In this document: positions 14,586 to 23,627 of the stretch, in pieces | Position numbering within the stretch: position 1 is the first letter of the stretch | Layout: each line of letters begins with the position of its first letter | Assembly: GCF_014648655.1 (NCBI RefSeq) | Contig: NZ_BMRN01000051.1 | Location: forward strand, 1 to 36,912 | DNA length: 36,912 nt | Direction: 5' to 3' | Origin: Streptomyces atratus | GTDB taxonomy: Bacteria; Actinomycetota; Actinomycetes; Streptomycetales; Streptomycetaceae | The notes under the pieces: generated by a model | Databases searched by the model: none | What the model saw: the letters and a program-made list of their open reading frames with translations, nothing else | Told to the model about the DNA's origin: nothing | Program-made: the position numbers and the translations under genes

Positions 14586-16252
14586 GCCCCACCGGCCCCG
14601 CCGTATCCGACTTTCCGGCCCTGTCCGCACAAGGGCACGTCACCTTCCTCGGCGCCGGTCCCGGCGACCCGGGACTGCTGACTCTGCGCGCTGTCGAGGC
14701 GCTCGCGAGCGCGGACGTCCTTGTCGCCGAGCCGGACGTTCTCGGCTTCGTTCGCTGCCATGCGCGGGCAGGCGTAAGCGCGCCTGAGCTGACGGTTGTT
14801 GACGCACAGTCAACAGCCGCCGGTGTTCCCGTTCTCAGGGATGCGGCCAATCTTGTCATGGAGGCAGCGAAGGGCGGCAGGCGGGTCGTCCGTGCCGTCT
14901 CGGGCGACCCGGGACTGGACGGGAACGCCGGCGCCGAGATGCTCGCCTGCGCCACCGCCGGTATCCCCTTCGAGGTCGTACCGGGTGTCGCCAACGTCGT
15001 GGGCGTGCCCGCGTACGCCGGTGTGCCGCTGCGTGACGCGCAGGGTGCCGACGTCCGGTTCGTCGACGCCCGCACCGCCTCGGAACGGTGCTGGACCGAG
15101 GTCGGCGCGAGCGATGCCACGGCCGTCGTCTCGACGACCCTCGACTCGGTGGCCTCGGCCGCCGGTGAGCTGGTCTCGGCGGGCCGTAAGCCCGACACCC
15201 CGCTGACCGTGACGGTGGCGGGTACGACCACCCGCCAGCGCACCTGGACGGCGACCCTTGGCACGATCGCCCAGGTCCTGAAGCAGGCGAAGGTCCTCCC
15301 GTCACCGGACGGGCATCAGCCCGTCATAGCCGTGGTCGGTGAGCGCAGCTCCGCCGCCCAGCGCGACCAGCTCGCGTGGTTCGAGTCCAAGCCGCTGTTC
15401 GGCTGGAAGGTGCTCGTCCCGCGTACCAAGGAGCAGGCGGCGTCGCTCTCCGACCAGCTTCGTTCGTACGGTGCCGTGCCGCACGAGGTCCCGACGATCG
15501 CCGTCGAGCCGCCCCGTACGCCCCAGCAGATGGAGCGAGCGGTCAAGGGCCTGGTCACGGGCCGCTACGAGTGGATCGCCTTCACCAGCGTCAATGCCGT
15601 GAAGGCCGTCCGGGAGAAGTTCGAGGAGTACGGGCTCGACGCCCGTGCCTTTGCCGGGATCAAGGTCGCGGCCGTCGGCGAGCAGACCGCTGCCGCGCTC
15701 GTCGACTTCGGTGTGAAGCCGGACCTGGTGCCGTCCGGTGAGCAGTCCGCCGCCGGTCTGCTGGAGGACTGGCCGCCGTACGACCCGGTCTTCGACCCGA
15801 TCGACCGCGTCTTCCTGCCGCGCGCCGACATCGCCACCGAGACGCTGGTGGCCGGGCTCATCGAGCTGGGCTGGGAGGTCGACGACGTCACCGCGTACCG
15901 CACGGTCCGCGCCTCGCCGCCGCCCTCCGACACGCGTGAGGCCATCAAGGGCGGCGGTTTCGACGCGGTGCTCTTCACCTCGTCGTCGACCGTACGGAAC
16001 CTCGTCGGCATCGCTGGCAAGCCGCACAACGTGACGGTCATCGCGTGTATCGGCCCGGCGACGGCCAAGACCGCCGAGGAGCACGGCCTGCGCGTCGACG
16101 TTCTGTCGCCGGAGCCTTCGGTGCACAAGCTGGCCGAGGCCCTCGCCGAGTTCGGTGCGCAGCGCCGGGAGGCGGCGAAGGTGGCCGGTGACCCGGTGAC
16201 GCGGCCGAGCGAGCGGCGTCCGGGTGCGCGGCGGCGTCGTACGACGACCTGA
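14582..16252 (+). CDS. hemD: HemD: SUMT-like domain fused to uroporphyrinogen-III synthase
   Basis: A 556-residue two-domain protein. Residues about 15-255 resemble uroporphyrinogen-III C-methyltransferase (VTFLGAGPGDPGLLTLRAVEAL). However, the segment that should read RLKGGDPFVFGRGGEE is replaced by RAVSGDPGLDGNAGAE, so methyltransferase activity is doubtful. Residues about 265-530 form the HemD domain (VLVPRTKEQA, AFTSVNAV, VDDVTAYRTV, FTSSSTVRNLV), which closes and inverts ring D to make uroporphyrinogen III. The start is TTG 14582 overlapping the hemC stop (TTGA). A hairpin with a UUCG loop follows, ending the rex-hemACD operon. Confidence 0.93.
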   Translation: MSPTGPAVSDFPALSAQGHVTFLGAGPGDPGLLTLRAVEALASADVLVAEPDVLGFVRCHARAGVSAPELTVVDAQSTAAGVPVLRDAANLVMEAAKGGRRVVRAVSGDPGLDGNAGAEMLACATAGIPFEVVPGVANVVGVPAYAGVPLRDAQGADVRFVDARTASERCWTEVGASDATAVVSTTLDSVASAAGELVSAGRKPDTPLTVTVAGTTTRQRTWTATLGTIAQVLKQAKVLPSPDGHQPVIAVVGERSSAAQRDQLAWFESKPLFGWKVLVPRTKEQAASLSDQLRSYGAVPHEVPTIAVEPPRTPQQMERAVKGLVTGRYEWIAFTSVNAVKAVREKFEEYGLDARAFAGIKVAAVGEQTAAALVDFGVKPDLVPSGEQSAAGLLEDWPPYDPVFDPIDRVFLPRADIATETLVAGLIELGWEVDDVTAYRTVRASPPPSDTREAIKGGGFDAVLFTSSSTVRNLVGIAGKPHNVTVIACIGPATAKTAEEHGLRVDVLSPEPSVHKLAEALAEFGAQRREAAKVAGDPVTRPSERRPGARRRRTTT

Positions 16253-16269
16253 TCGGCCCGGTTGACGGT

Positions 16270-16307
16270 GCCAGGGGTCCGGCTGCTTCGGCGGCCGGGC
16301 CCCTGAC
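16270..16307 (+). terminator. Terminator of the rex-hemACD operon
   Basis: A GC-rich hairpin of about 15 pairs with a few G:U pairs and a TTCG tetraloop (16287-16290) lies 17 nt after hemD. The tail is not T-rich. It separates hemD from hemB. Confidence 0.65.
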
Positions 16308-16364
16308 CGTTTCCGGGCCGCTTTCCCGGCACAGGTGTCGGTAAGACGGTGATGTGTACGGGTC

Positions 16365-16370
16365 TAGTCT
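16365..16370 (+). promoter_or_regulatory. -10 element of leaderless hemB promoter
   Basis: TAGTCT ends 6 nt before the hemB ATG and no Shine-Dalgarno sequence is present. With the hairpin upstream, this suggests hemB has its own promoter and a leaderless mRNA. Confidence 0.5.
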
Positions 16371-16376
16371 CGAAGC

Positions 16377-17372
16377 ATGACTGTGTACGGAAACTTCCCC
16401 GGCTCCCGCCCCCGGCGGCTGCGGACGACCCCGGCGATGCGGCGCATGGTCGCCGAGACACGGCTCGACCCGGCGAATCTGATCCTGCCCGCGTTCGTGC
16501 GCGAGGGCATCGACGCGCCCGTCGCCATCTCGGCCATGCCCGGCGTCCAGCAGCACACCCTGGACACTCTGCGCAAGGCCGCCGTCGAGGCGGTCTCGGC
16601 CGGGGTCTCCGGGATCATGCTCTTCGGTGTTCCCACGGACGAGAAGAAGGACGCCCGGGGCACGGCGGGCACGGACCCGGGCGGCATTCTCCAGGTCGGT
16701 CTGCGTGCGGTGCGCGAGGAGGTCGGTGACGATCTCGTCGTCATGTCGGACCTGTGCCTGGACGAGTACACCGACCACGGCCACTGCGGCGTCCTGACCG
16801 CCGACGGCCGTGTCGACAACGACGCGACGCTGGAGCGCTACGCCGAGATGGCCCAGGTCCAGGCCGACGCGGGCGCCCACGTGGTCGGCCCCAGCGGCAT
16901 GATGGACGGCCAGGTCGGCGTCGTCCGCGACGCGCTCGACCGGACGGGCCATGAGGACGTCTCGATCCTCGCCTACACGGCGAAGTACTCGTCGGCGTTC
17001 TACGGGCCGTTCCGCGAGGCCGTCGGCTCCTCGCTCAAGGGCGACCGCAAGACGTACCAGCAGGACCCGGCGAACGCCCGTGAGTCCCTGCGCGAGCTGG
17101 CGCTCGACCTCGAGGAGGGCGCCGACATGGTCATGGTCAAGCCGGCCGGACCGTACCTCGACATCCTCGCCAAGGTCGCCGACTCGGTGGACGTGCCGGT
17201 CGCCGCGTACCAGATCAGCGGTGAGTACGCGATGATCGAGGCCGCCGCCGAGAAGGGCTGGATCGACCGGGACGCGGCGATCATGGAGAGCCTGACCGGG
17301 ATCCGGCGCGCGGGTGCGCAGATGATCCTGACGTACTGGGCGACGGAGGCCGCGCAGCGGCTGGGGCGCTGA
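16377..17372 (+). CDS. hemB: Delta-aminolevulinic acid dehydratase (porphobilinogen synthase)
   Basis: A 331-residue enzyme that condenses two 5-aminolevulinate molecules into porphobilinogen. The two Schiff-base lysines are K203 (AYTAKYSSAFYG) and K255 (VMVKPAGPYLD). The metal site reads DLCLDEYTDHGHCG (C127, D129, C137). The second of the three zinc cysteines is Asp, so the metal use may be mixed or Mg-type, as in other actinobacteria. It completes the set hemACDB, but a terminator and a leaderless promoter separate it from the Rex-controlled genes. Confidence 0.96.
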   Translation: MTVYGNFPGSRPRRLRTTPAMRRMVAETRLDPANLILPAFVREGIDAPVAISAMPGVQQHTLDTLRKAAVEAVSAGVSGIMLFGVPTDEKKDARGTAGTDPGGILQVGLRAVREEVGDDLVVMSDLCLDEYTDHGHCGVLTADGRVDNDATLERYAEMAQVQADAGAHVVGPSGMMDGQVGVVRDALDRTGHEDVSILAYTAKYSSAFYGPFREAVGSSLKGDRKTYQQDPANARESLRELALDLEEGADMVMVKPAGPYLDILAKVADSVDVPVAAYQISGEYAMIEAAAEKGWIDRDAAIMESLTGIRRAGAQMILTYWATEAAQRLGR

Positions 17373-17412
17373 TCCAGTACGAGGCCTGAGGCCTGAGGCT
17401 TGGTGAGCCCCC

Positions 17413-17456
17413 GAGCCCCCGCTCGTCCCGACATCGGGACGGGCGGGGGCTCTTTT
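17413..17456 (+). terminator. Rho-independent terminator after hemB
   Basis: A 19-bp stem (17413-17431 with 17434-17452, one G:T pair) is followed by TTTT. Confidence 0.88.
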
Positions 17457-17467
17457 CGTTCAACCTC

Positions 17468-17496
17468 TTGACGGTCATCCGATGTATTTATAGCTT
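17468..17496 (+). promoter_or_regulatory. Possible promoter of the beta-helix protein gene
   Basis: TTGACG (17468-17473) and TAGCTT (17491-17496) are 17 nt apart in a locally AT-rich stretch, about 100 nt before the start codon. An inverted repeat CGAGTC-AACCC-GACTCG at 17563-17579 lies in the leader just before the ribosome-binding site and could affect translation or bind a regulator. Confidence 0.4.
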
Positions 17497-17599
17497 GCGG
17501 CGCGACAACCGCTGTAAAACTTGGAGAAGTTGGGCGTAGAGGTTGGATGCCTGACTTCGATGCGAGTCAACCCGACTCGACTATCGATGAGGAGTGCCT

Positions 17600-20449
17600 A
17601 TGCGCACCGTCCCGGATTCGAGTCACCGACCACACGCCCCGGTCCCAGCGCTGACCGCGGTTCTGGCCACAGCCGCGCTGGGCATCGGGATGGCGGTGGT
17701 GCCCGCCGTGCCGGCCGCCGCGAGCGCCGGGGCCGAGGGGGGCATCACCTTCCATGTCGCGCCCGACGGCAGTGACAGGGCCAAGGGCTCGGCGACCAGG
17801 CCGTTCCGAACGCTGGAAAGGGCACAGAAGGCCGTCCGCGCGTCGCTGGGCAGGGGCGCGCGGGAGAGGAGGCCGGTCGATGTCGTGGTGCACGGTGGTA
17901 CGTACCGGCTGCGGTCCACGCTGAACTTCACCACCGCCGACTCCGGTACGGCCAAGGCCCCCGTCCGGTACCTCGCGGCGCCCGGTGAGCGTGTCGTCAT
18001 CAGCGGCGGCCGTCCGCTCGCGCCCCGCTGGAGGTCCTACTCCGGTTCGGTCAAGGTCGCGGACATCGGAGCCGGCCTCGACTTCGACGGCCTCTTCGCC
18101 GACGGGCAGCGCCAGACGCTCGCCCGCTACCCCGACTACGATCCGGGCACCGCGATCCTCGGCGGGTACGCGCCCGACGCCATCTCCCCGGAGCGCGTGG
18201 CCCGTTGGAAGAATCCGACGACGGCGCTGGTACGCGGTCTGCACGACGGCATGTGGGGCGGCAACTCCTTCAAGGTCACCGGCGTGAAGGCGGACGGCAC
18301 ACCCGAGCTGGCCTGGGTCGGCGACAACAACCGGGGAAGCGGGCTGCATGACACGTACCGCATGGTCGAGAACGTCTTCGAGGAACTCGACGCCCCCGGC
18401 GAGTGGTTCTACGACAAGCCTGCCGGAAAGCTCTACTTCTATCCCCCCGCCGGAGTCGATCCCGGCCGGGCCCGCATCGAGACGGCCGAGCGGAACGAGC
18501 TGATCAGGGTGGAGGGCAGCGGGCCGCGCGACGCCGTGCGCCATCTGACCTTCTCCGGCTTCACCTTCACCGGGACCCACCGCACGCTCTTCAACACGCC
18601 CTACGAGAAGCTCCAGCTCGGCGACTGGGCTCTGGCGCGAGCGGCGGCCGTCCATCTGAAGAACACCGAGAACGTCTCCGTACGCGCCTCGCGCTTCGAC
18701 CAGCTCGGCGGCAACGCGCTCCTGATCGACGGATACAACAGCCGGGATGTCGTCTCGGGCAACGAGTTCAGCCACTCGGGGGCGTCCGACGTCGCGGTCA
18801 TCGGTAATCCCGACGCGGTCCGTGAGCCGTCCACCTGGGACAACATGCGCAGGACCATCAGCGACACCCGGCCCGGACCCAAGACCGAGAACTACCCGCG
18901 CGACATCAGCATCCGCGACAACCTCATGCATGACAACGGACAGTTCGAGAAGCAGTCCTCCGGTGTGCAGATATCGATGAGCCGCCGTGTCACGGTCGAC
19001 GGCAACACCCTGCATGACGGTCCCCGCGCCTGTGTCGACATCAACGACGGCACCTGGGGCGGTCACCTCATCGAGAACAACGACATCTTCAACTGCGTCA
19101 AGGAGACCTCCGACCACGGGCCCTTCAACTCCTGGGGCCGGGACCGCTTCTGGCCGCTGAACGCCGACGACGCGACGAAGAAGTCGTACGCGAAGCTGGA
19201 CGCGATGGAGACCACGGTCATCCGGCACAACCGGATCAGGCACTCATCGCACTGGGACATAGACCTCGACGACGGCAGCTCGAACTACCTCATCGAGGAC
19301 AATCTGCTGCTCAACGGCGGGGTCAAGCTTCGCGAGGGCTTCCACCGGACCGTACGCAACAACATCTTCGTCAACGGCGGCGCGCACTTCCATGTCTGGT
19401 TCGCGGACAGCGGCGACACCGTCGAGAAGAACGTCTTCGTCACCGACACCCCCTACAGCCTGATCCAGGTCGACATGGCCAGGAGCAGGCCCGTCATCAA
19501 CGACAACCTGTTCTGGAACAACGGCAAGGCCGTCCAGGGCCTGGGCGACGGCTGGCGGGCGAACGGGCTGGACACCCGTTCGGTGATCGCCGACCCGAAG
19601 TTCACCGGCGCCTCCCCGTTCGACGATCCGGCCAAGCTCGACTACACCGTCCAGCCCGATTCGCCCGCCCTGGCCCTCGGCTTCCGCAACATCGCGATGG
19701 GCGGCTTCGGCAAGGCCGGATCCCCCACCCCACCGCCGCTGACCTGGCCTACGGAGACTCCTGAAACCGACACCCTCGACGCCCTTCCGGAACCGCTGCT
19801 GGGCGTGCCGGTCACCCGGATCTACTCCGACACGATCAAGTCCGCCACGGGACTGACCGACACCGACGGTCTGCACCTCGCTTCCGTGCCGAGCACATCG
19901 GAGGCGTACCGGCAGGGGCTGCGCGCCAATGACGTCATCCGGGAGATCGACGGCCGGCCGGTCACCGACCGCAACAGCTTCTGGCTCCCGTACAACCGGA
20001 CCGCTCCCGGGGCCGATGCCGTGCTGAAGGTCTGGCGCAATCAGGCGTCCGTCGAGGTGACCCTGCGAAAGCCCACCGCGGTTCAGCAGATCAACAACAC
20101 GTCCGGCGTCGTCTACACCGGCACCGGCTGGGACTGGAAGAACAGGTTCCGGGGCGGCGCGGGCGGCTGGGCCGACGACGTGCACGCCACCCAGAACAAG
20201 GGGGACTCCTTCGAGCTCGCCTTCAACGGGACCGCGATCGATCTCCTCACCCAGGTCAACACCGACGAGGGCGAGGTCGAACTCTTCATCGACGGCCGGT
20301 CCGTGGGCACGATCGACAACCACAACGCCACACGTGTCCATCAGAAGACCGTCTTCAGCGCGGCCGGGCTCGCTCCGGGTGCGCACACCATCAAAGGCGT
20401 GATGAAGACGGGCGACTACATGATTGTCGACAGCTTCAGAATCCAGTAG
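17600..20449 (+). CDS. Secreted right-handed beta-helix protein with PDZ domain, probable polysaccharide-active enzyme
   Basis: A 949-residue exported protein. Residues 1-40 form a signal peptide ending near VPAAASAGA. FHVAPDGSDRAKGSATRPFRTLERAQ opens a pectate-lyase-like parallel beta-helix that runs to about residue 690 with many Asn-rich turns. FDGLFADGQRQTLARYP and similar blocks recall glycoside hydrolases of beta-helix type, possibly GH141, but I cannot confirm this. A PDZ domain follows (about 730-830; GLRANDVIREIDGRPV). The C-terminal module (about 835-949) ends GDYMIVDSFRIQ and resembles a jelly-roll carbohydrate-binding domain. ATG 17600 is preferred: GAGGAG (17589-17594) is 5 nt upstream, while the earlier GTG 17594 overlaps it. 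Confidence 0.8.
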   Translation: MRTVPDSSHRPHAPVPALTAVLATAALGIGMAVVPAVPAAASAGAEGGITFHVAPDGSDRAKGSATRPFRTLERAQKAVRASLGRGARERRPVDVVVHGGTYRLRSTLNFTTADSGTAKAPVRYLAAPGERVVISGGRPLAPRWRSYSGSVKVADIGAGLDFDGLFADGQRQTLARYPDYDPGTAILGGYAPDAISPERVARWKNPTTALVRGLHDGMWGGNSFKVTGVKADGTPELAWVGDNNRGSGLHDTYRMVENVFEELDAPGEWFYDKPAGKLYFYPPAGVDPGRARIETAERNELIRVEGSGPRDAVRHLTFSGFTFTGTHRTLFNTPYEKLQLGDWALARAAAVHLKNTENVSVRASRFDQLGGNALLIDGYNSRDVVSGNEFSHSGASDVAVIGNPDAVREPSTWDNMRRTISDTRPGPKTENYPRDISIRDNLMHDNGQFEKQSSGVQISMSRRVTVDGNTLHDGPRACVDINDGTWGGHLIENNDIFNCVKETSDHGPFNSWGRDRFWPLNADDATKKSYAKLDAMETTVIRHNRIRHSSHWDIDLDDGSSNYLIEDNLLLNGGVKLREGFHRTVRNNIFVNGGAHFHVWFADSGDTVEKNVFVTDTPYSLIQVDMARSRPVINDNLFWNNGKAVQGLGDGWRANGLDTRSVIADPKFTGASPFDDPAKLDYTVQPDSPALALGFRNIAMGGFGKAGSPTPPPLTWPTETPETDTLDALPEPLLGVPVTRIYSDTIKSATGLTDTDGLHLASVPSTSEAYRQGLRANDVIREIDGRPVTDRNSFWLPYNRTAPGADAVLKVWRNQASVEVTLRKPTAVQQINNTSGVVYTGTGWDWKNRFRGGAGGWADDVHATQNKGDSFELAFNGTAIDLLTQVNTDEGEVELFIDGRSVGTIDNHNATRVHQKTVFSAAGLAPGAHTIKGVMKTGDYMIVDSFRIQ

Positions 20450-20462
20450 CGGGCACCGTCCG

Positions 20463-20538
20463 CACGGTCTTTCGTCCGGGTCGCGCGGGATCGCGCCCGA
20501 ACGCGGGTGATCCCGGGTGATCCAGACGAAAGACCGTG
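20463..20538. terminator. Bidirectional nested hairpin between convergent genes
   Basis: Outer arms CACGGTCTTTCGTC (20463-20476) and GACGAAAGACCGTG (20525-20538) match perfectly over 14 bp. The 48-nt interior holds a smaller hairpin around CGGGATC/GATCCCG. It lies between the beta-helix gene (stop 20449) and the PBP gene (stop 20549). Confidence 0.75.
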
Positions 20539-20548
20539 GCCCGTGGGC

Positions 20549-22516
20549 CTACTTCCCCGTGACGTAAGCGTTCCAGATCCGGAGCGGGAAGACATTGCCG
20601 CGTTCCGAATCGGGCCCGCCCACGCCCTGCATTCCCAGCAGTTGAGGGGTGCCCGGCTTGTTGCGGAACATCGTGACGGCCGTGGTCAGCCCTTTGGTGC
20701 GGCCGATGAACCAGGCCGACTTCATCCGGTCGTCCTCGCCGGTCGACCCCGCCGCGAGGTCGTCGGAGGCCGCAGTCCTGGCGAACGTACCGAGCTTCCC
20801 GTCCCGGCCCAGCCGCGTCCAGGCCACCATCCCCAGGGTGTTGTTCACGTCGTTGGCCACCGAGGCGTCCATCGCGCGCCGCGGCTCGGGCTTCTCGAAG
20901 CCCTCGACCGCCTCGCCGTCCCGGGTCATCCTGGTCACCGAGTAGGGATCGGCCCGCATGCCGTCGTTGCTGAAGGCGGTGTACGCGTCCGCCATCCTGA
21001 CCGCGCTCGGGGTGGACGTGCCGAGGGGAAAGGACTTGTCCAGACGGGCCAGGCTCTTCTCGTGCAGCCCGGTCGATACCGCCAGTTCCTTCACCTTCTT
21101 CAGCCCGATGTCCTTGCCGAGCAGTACGAAGGTGGTGTTGGACGACTTGATCAGCGCGTCGCGCAGGGACGTCGGCGCCGTGACCATCGCCTGGCCGGGA
21201 CCGGCACCCGACGGGGCGGGGGGCGCCGCGTACGGGCCGTTTTTGATCAGACGCCCCCCACTGTCGTAGCCGCTGTCCAGGGTGATCCCGTCGCCGTGCT
21301 GAAGGGCCGCGGCCAGCACGAAGGGCTTGAAGGCCGAGCCGACGGGGACGCCCGCGGTGTCGGCGTTGTTGGCGAAGTGGGTGACCGCGTCGGCTCCGCC
21401 GTACACCGCGACCACGGCCCCGTCGGAGCGCACGGATGCGGCGCCGACCTCGACGTGCTTGTCCTCGGGACGCTTCTCGGGGTCGAGGTCGCGCTTGCGT
21501 ACGCTCCGCACGGCCCGTTCCAGCTGCCCCACCCTGGCCTTGTCGAAGGTGGTGTGCACCCGGTAGCCGCCCCGGAAGAGGTCCTTGTCGGTGAGGCCCG
21601 AACGCTTCTTGATGTACTTGTTGGCGATGTCGACGAGATAGCCGGTCTGGCCGCCGAGGCTGGTCGGCTTGGCGGCCGGCTTCGGCTCGGGGAACTTCTG
21701 GTACGCGGCCCGCTCGGCCTTCGTCATCGTGCCGATCTCCACCTGCCGGTCGAGGATCCACTCCCAGCGGTCGACGGCGCGTTCGTGGTTGGCCTTGCTG
21801 CCCGCGGGGTCGTACTGCTCCGCCCCCTTGAGCAGGGACGCGAGCAGCGCCGCCTGGCTGGGGTCGAGGTCCTTCGCGGGGATTCCGTAGTACGCGTTCG
21901 CCGCTGCCTGGATGCCGTAGGCGCCGCGGCCGAACCAGCTGGTGTTCAGATACCCCTGGAGGATCTCCTTCTTGCCCTGCCTGTTGTTCAGCTTCAGCGA
22001 GATGAAGAATTCCTTGAACTTCCGGGTGGCCGACTGCTCCTGGCTGAGATAGGTGTTCTTCACGTACTGCTGGGTGATGGTGGAGCCGCCCTGGGTCTCA
22101 CCGCCCGTGACGATGCTTACGGCCGCGCGGGCGATTCCCGTCGCCGATACTCCCGGGTCGGAGTAGAAGGTCTCGTTCTCGGCGGCGATGACCGCGTTCT
22201 CCACCGAATCGGGTATGTCGGCGAGCGTGACGTTCTGCCGGTTGACCGCGCCCACGCTCACCAACTGGCTGCCGTCGGCCCAGTAGTAGACGGTGCCCTG
22301 CCTGCGCGCCTCGTCGTTCTCGTCCGGGATGTCGACGGATGCGTACACCGCGGCGAACAGGCCTGCCAGCGCGACGAGTCCGAGCATGACCCCGCTCAGC
22401 ACCTGCCGCCACGAAGGGACCCAGCGACGCCAAGTGCGTTTTCCCCGGCGGGGGTAGTCGACAGCGAGTCTGCGAAGGCGGGTCGGGCGGGTCGGGCGGT
22501 TGGGGCGTCGGGCCAT
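20549..22516 (-). CDS. Class A penicillin-binding protein (GT51 glycosyltransferase plus transpeptidase)
   Basis: A 655-residue bifunctional cell-wall synthase. An Arg-rich cytoplasmic tail (1-38) and a TM helix (about 39-60) are followed by the GT51 domain: ENETFYSDPG (E113; the usual EDxxFxxHxG is altered at two places), GGSTITQQYVKN (143-154), RKFKE and KKEILQGYLN. The transpeptidase domain has GSAFKPF (S394, K397) and SSN (S458-N460). The third motif is STG (S591-T-G) instead of KTG, in AAGSTGEDD, before the normal SAWFIG. Loss of the motif Lys may weaken beta-lactam binding or transpeptidation. GAGGAG lies 7 nt before ATG 22516. The gene is monocistronic or last in a minus-strand run. 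Confidence 0.9.
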   Translation of the reverse strand: MARRPNRPTRPTRLRRLAVDYPRRGKRTWRRWVPSWRQVLSGVMLGLVALAGLFAAVYASVDIPDENDEARRQGTVYYWADGSQLVSVGAVNRQNVTLADIPDSVENAVIAAENETFYSDPGVSATGIARAAVSIVTGGETQGGSTITQQYVKNTYLSQEQSATRKFKEFFISLKLNNRQGKKEILQGYLNTSWFGRGAYGIQAAANAYYGIPAKDLDPSQAALLASLLKGAEQYDPAGSKANHERAVDRWEWILDRQVEIGTMTKAERAAYQKFPEPKPAAKPTSLGGQTGYLVDIANKYIKKRSGLTDKDLFRGGYRVHTTFDKARVGQLERAVRSVRKRDLDPEKRPEDKHVEVGAASVRSDGAVVAVYGGADAVTHFANNADTAGVPVGSAFKPFVLAAALQHGDGITLDSGYDSGGRLIKNGPYAAPPAPSGAGPGQAMVTAPTSLRDALIKSSNTTFVLLGKDIGLKKVKELAVSTGLHEKSLARLDKSFPLGTSTPSAVRMADAYTAFSNDGMRADPYSVTRMTRDGEAVEGFEKPEPRRAMDASVANDVNNTLGMVAWTRLGRDGKLGTFARTAASDDLAAGSTGEDDRMKSAWFIGRTKGLTTAVTMFRNKPGTPQLLGMQGVGGPDSERGNVFPLRIWNAYVTGK

Positions 22517-22700
22517 GGTCCAGCTCCTCGTTCACCGTCCCGTACCGGTGGCGCGGGCTTGTGAGAGAAGATGTTCCGGATCGCGATCAGGTTGTCCCGG
22601 GGCCCTTCCGGTAAAAGCGGTGGACCCGTACCGGACGGCCTTTCCGGAGGAACAGCCCGCGATGCCCGACTTTGTCGTTCGGTGCTGCGACCGGGCGCGC

Positions 22701-23159
22701 TCAGGCGAGGCCCGCCTCTTCCAGGGCCGACCTCGCGCAGGCCCGGACGAGGGGGTCCTCCTCGGACTCTCCGGCGGCGATCAGGGCCTCGGCGACCGCC
22801 GGGTCGTCCGAGGCGTAGGGGCCGAGCGCCATCGCCGCGTACTGGCGCACCAGATCCTCCTCGGGGTCGTTCAGCGCCGCCAGCAGGGCTCTGCCCGCGC
22901 GGTGGCGCAGGTCGGGGTCGGCCGGGGGCCACAGGCGCAGGACTGTGGCGCACTCGATGCGGGCGAGGTCGTACTCGCCCGCGTCGGCGACCACCGAGAC
23001 GAGGAACGGCTGGGCGGCCGCGTTGCCGTCCAGTTCGGCGATGATCTCGCGCTTCCTGTCGCTGTCGGCCGGCAGGGCGCGGTACTCCTCGACGAGGCGG
23101 GCGAGATGGGCGAGGCGGTTGGCGCGGGTGGTGTCGTCCGGGGTCGGCTCGGGGTTCAT
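22701..23159 (-). CDS. HEAT-repeat protein
   Basis: A 152-residue all-helical protein. After a short polar N-terminus, helical pairs recur, for example DPDLRHRAGRALLAAL, DPEEDLVRQYAAMALGPYA, DDPAVAEALIAAG and DPLVRACARSALEEAG, as in HEAT or PBS-lyase-type repeats. These act as protein-binding scaffolds; the partner is unknown. GGAGGAA precedes the ATG. The upstream membrane-protein gene ends 25 nt before, so the two probably form an operon. 184 bp separate it from the PBP gene; nothing clear was seen there. Confidence 0.72.
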   Translation of the reverse strand: MNPEPTPDDTTRANRLAHLARLVEEYRALPADSDRKREIIAELDGNAAAQPFLVSVVADAGEYDLARIECATVLRLWPPADPDLRHRAGRALLAALNDPEEDLVRQYAAMALGPYASDDPAVAEALIAAGESEEDPLVRACARSALEEAGLA

Positions 23160-23184
23160 GGGCGGTGTTCCTCCGTCCGGAGGC

Positions 23185-23556
23185 TCAGGGCCAGTTGATC
23201 AGGGTCATGAAGGCGACCCAGGTGAAGAACACGGTGGCGGGTGCGGCCACGGCAAGGCCGATCGCGGCCGGTGGCCTGCGCCTGGTGAACACCCAGCTCG
23301 CCACCAGGACGACCAGAGCCAGGAGCAGGCCGCAGCAGGAGACCGTCCAGGCCGGACCGAAACTCGCGTCGAATCGGTCGGCATCCGCCTCCGAGCAGGA
23401 GTCGCAGGCCATCGGCGAAAGCATGCTGTACACCAGGGCGAAGAACGTGAGCGGGAGCGTGACGACCGTGGAGATCAGCGAGGCGATCCAGGTGTGCCGG
23501 GGGCCGTCGGTGCTGTCGGCGCTGTCGGGGGCTTCGTCCGTGAGGTTGTCGGGCAT
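23185..23556 (-). CDS. Small integral membrane protein, unknown function
   Basis: A 123-residue protein with three predicted membrane segments (about 24-48, 70-90 and 96-119). The first is preceded by an acidic cytoplasmic or exposed tail. The loop between segments 1 and 2 carries CDSC and acidic residues, and CC occurs at the start of segment 2; these Cys could form disulfides or bind metal. I do not recognise the family. It is followed after 25 nt by the HEAT-repeat gene. Confidence 0.65.
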   Translation of the reverse strand: MPDNLTDEAPDSADSTDGPRHTWIASLISTVVTLPLTFFALVYSMLSPMACDSCSEADADRFDASFGPAWTVSCCGLLLALVVLVASWVFTRRRPPAAIGLAVAAPATVFFTWVAFMTLINWP

Positions 23557-23627
23557 GCGTGCGATTCAACCGGGCGCCCCGGTGCGGCACATGAGTTGCC
23601 GTACCTAAGGCCTCCGGTCGCTTCGGG

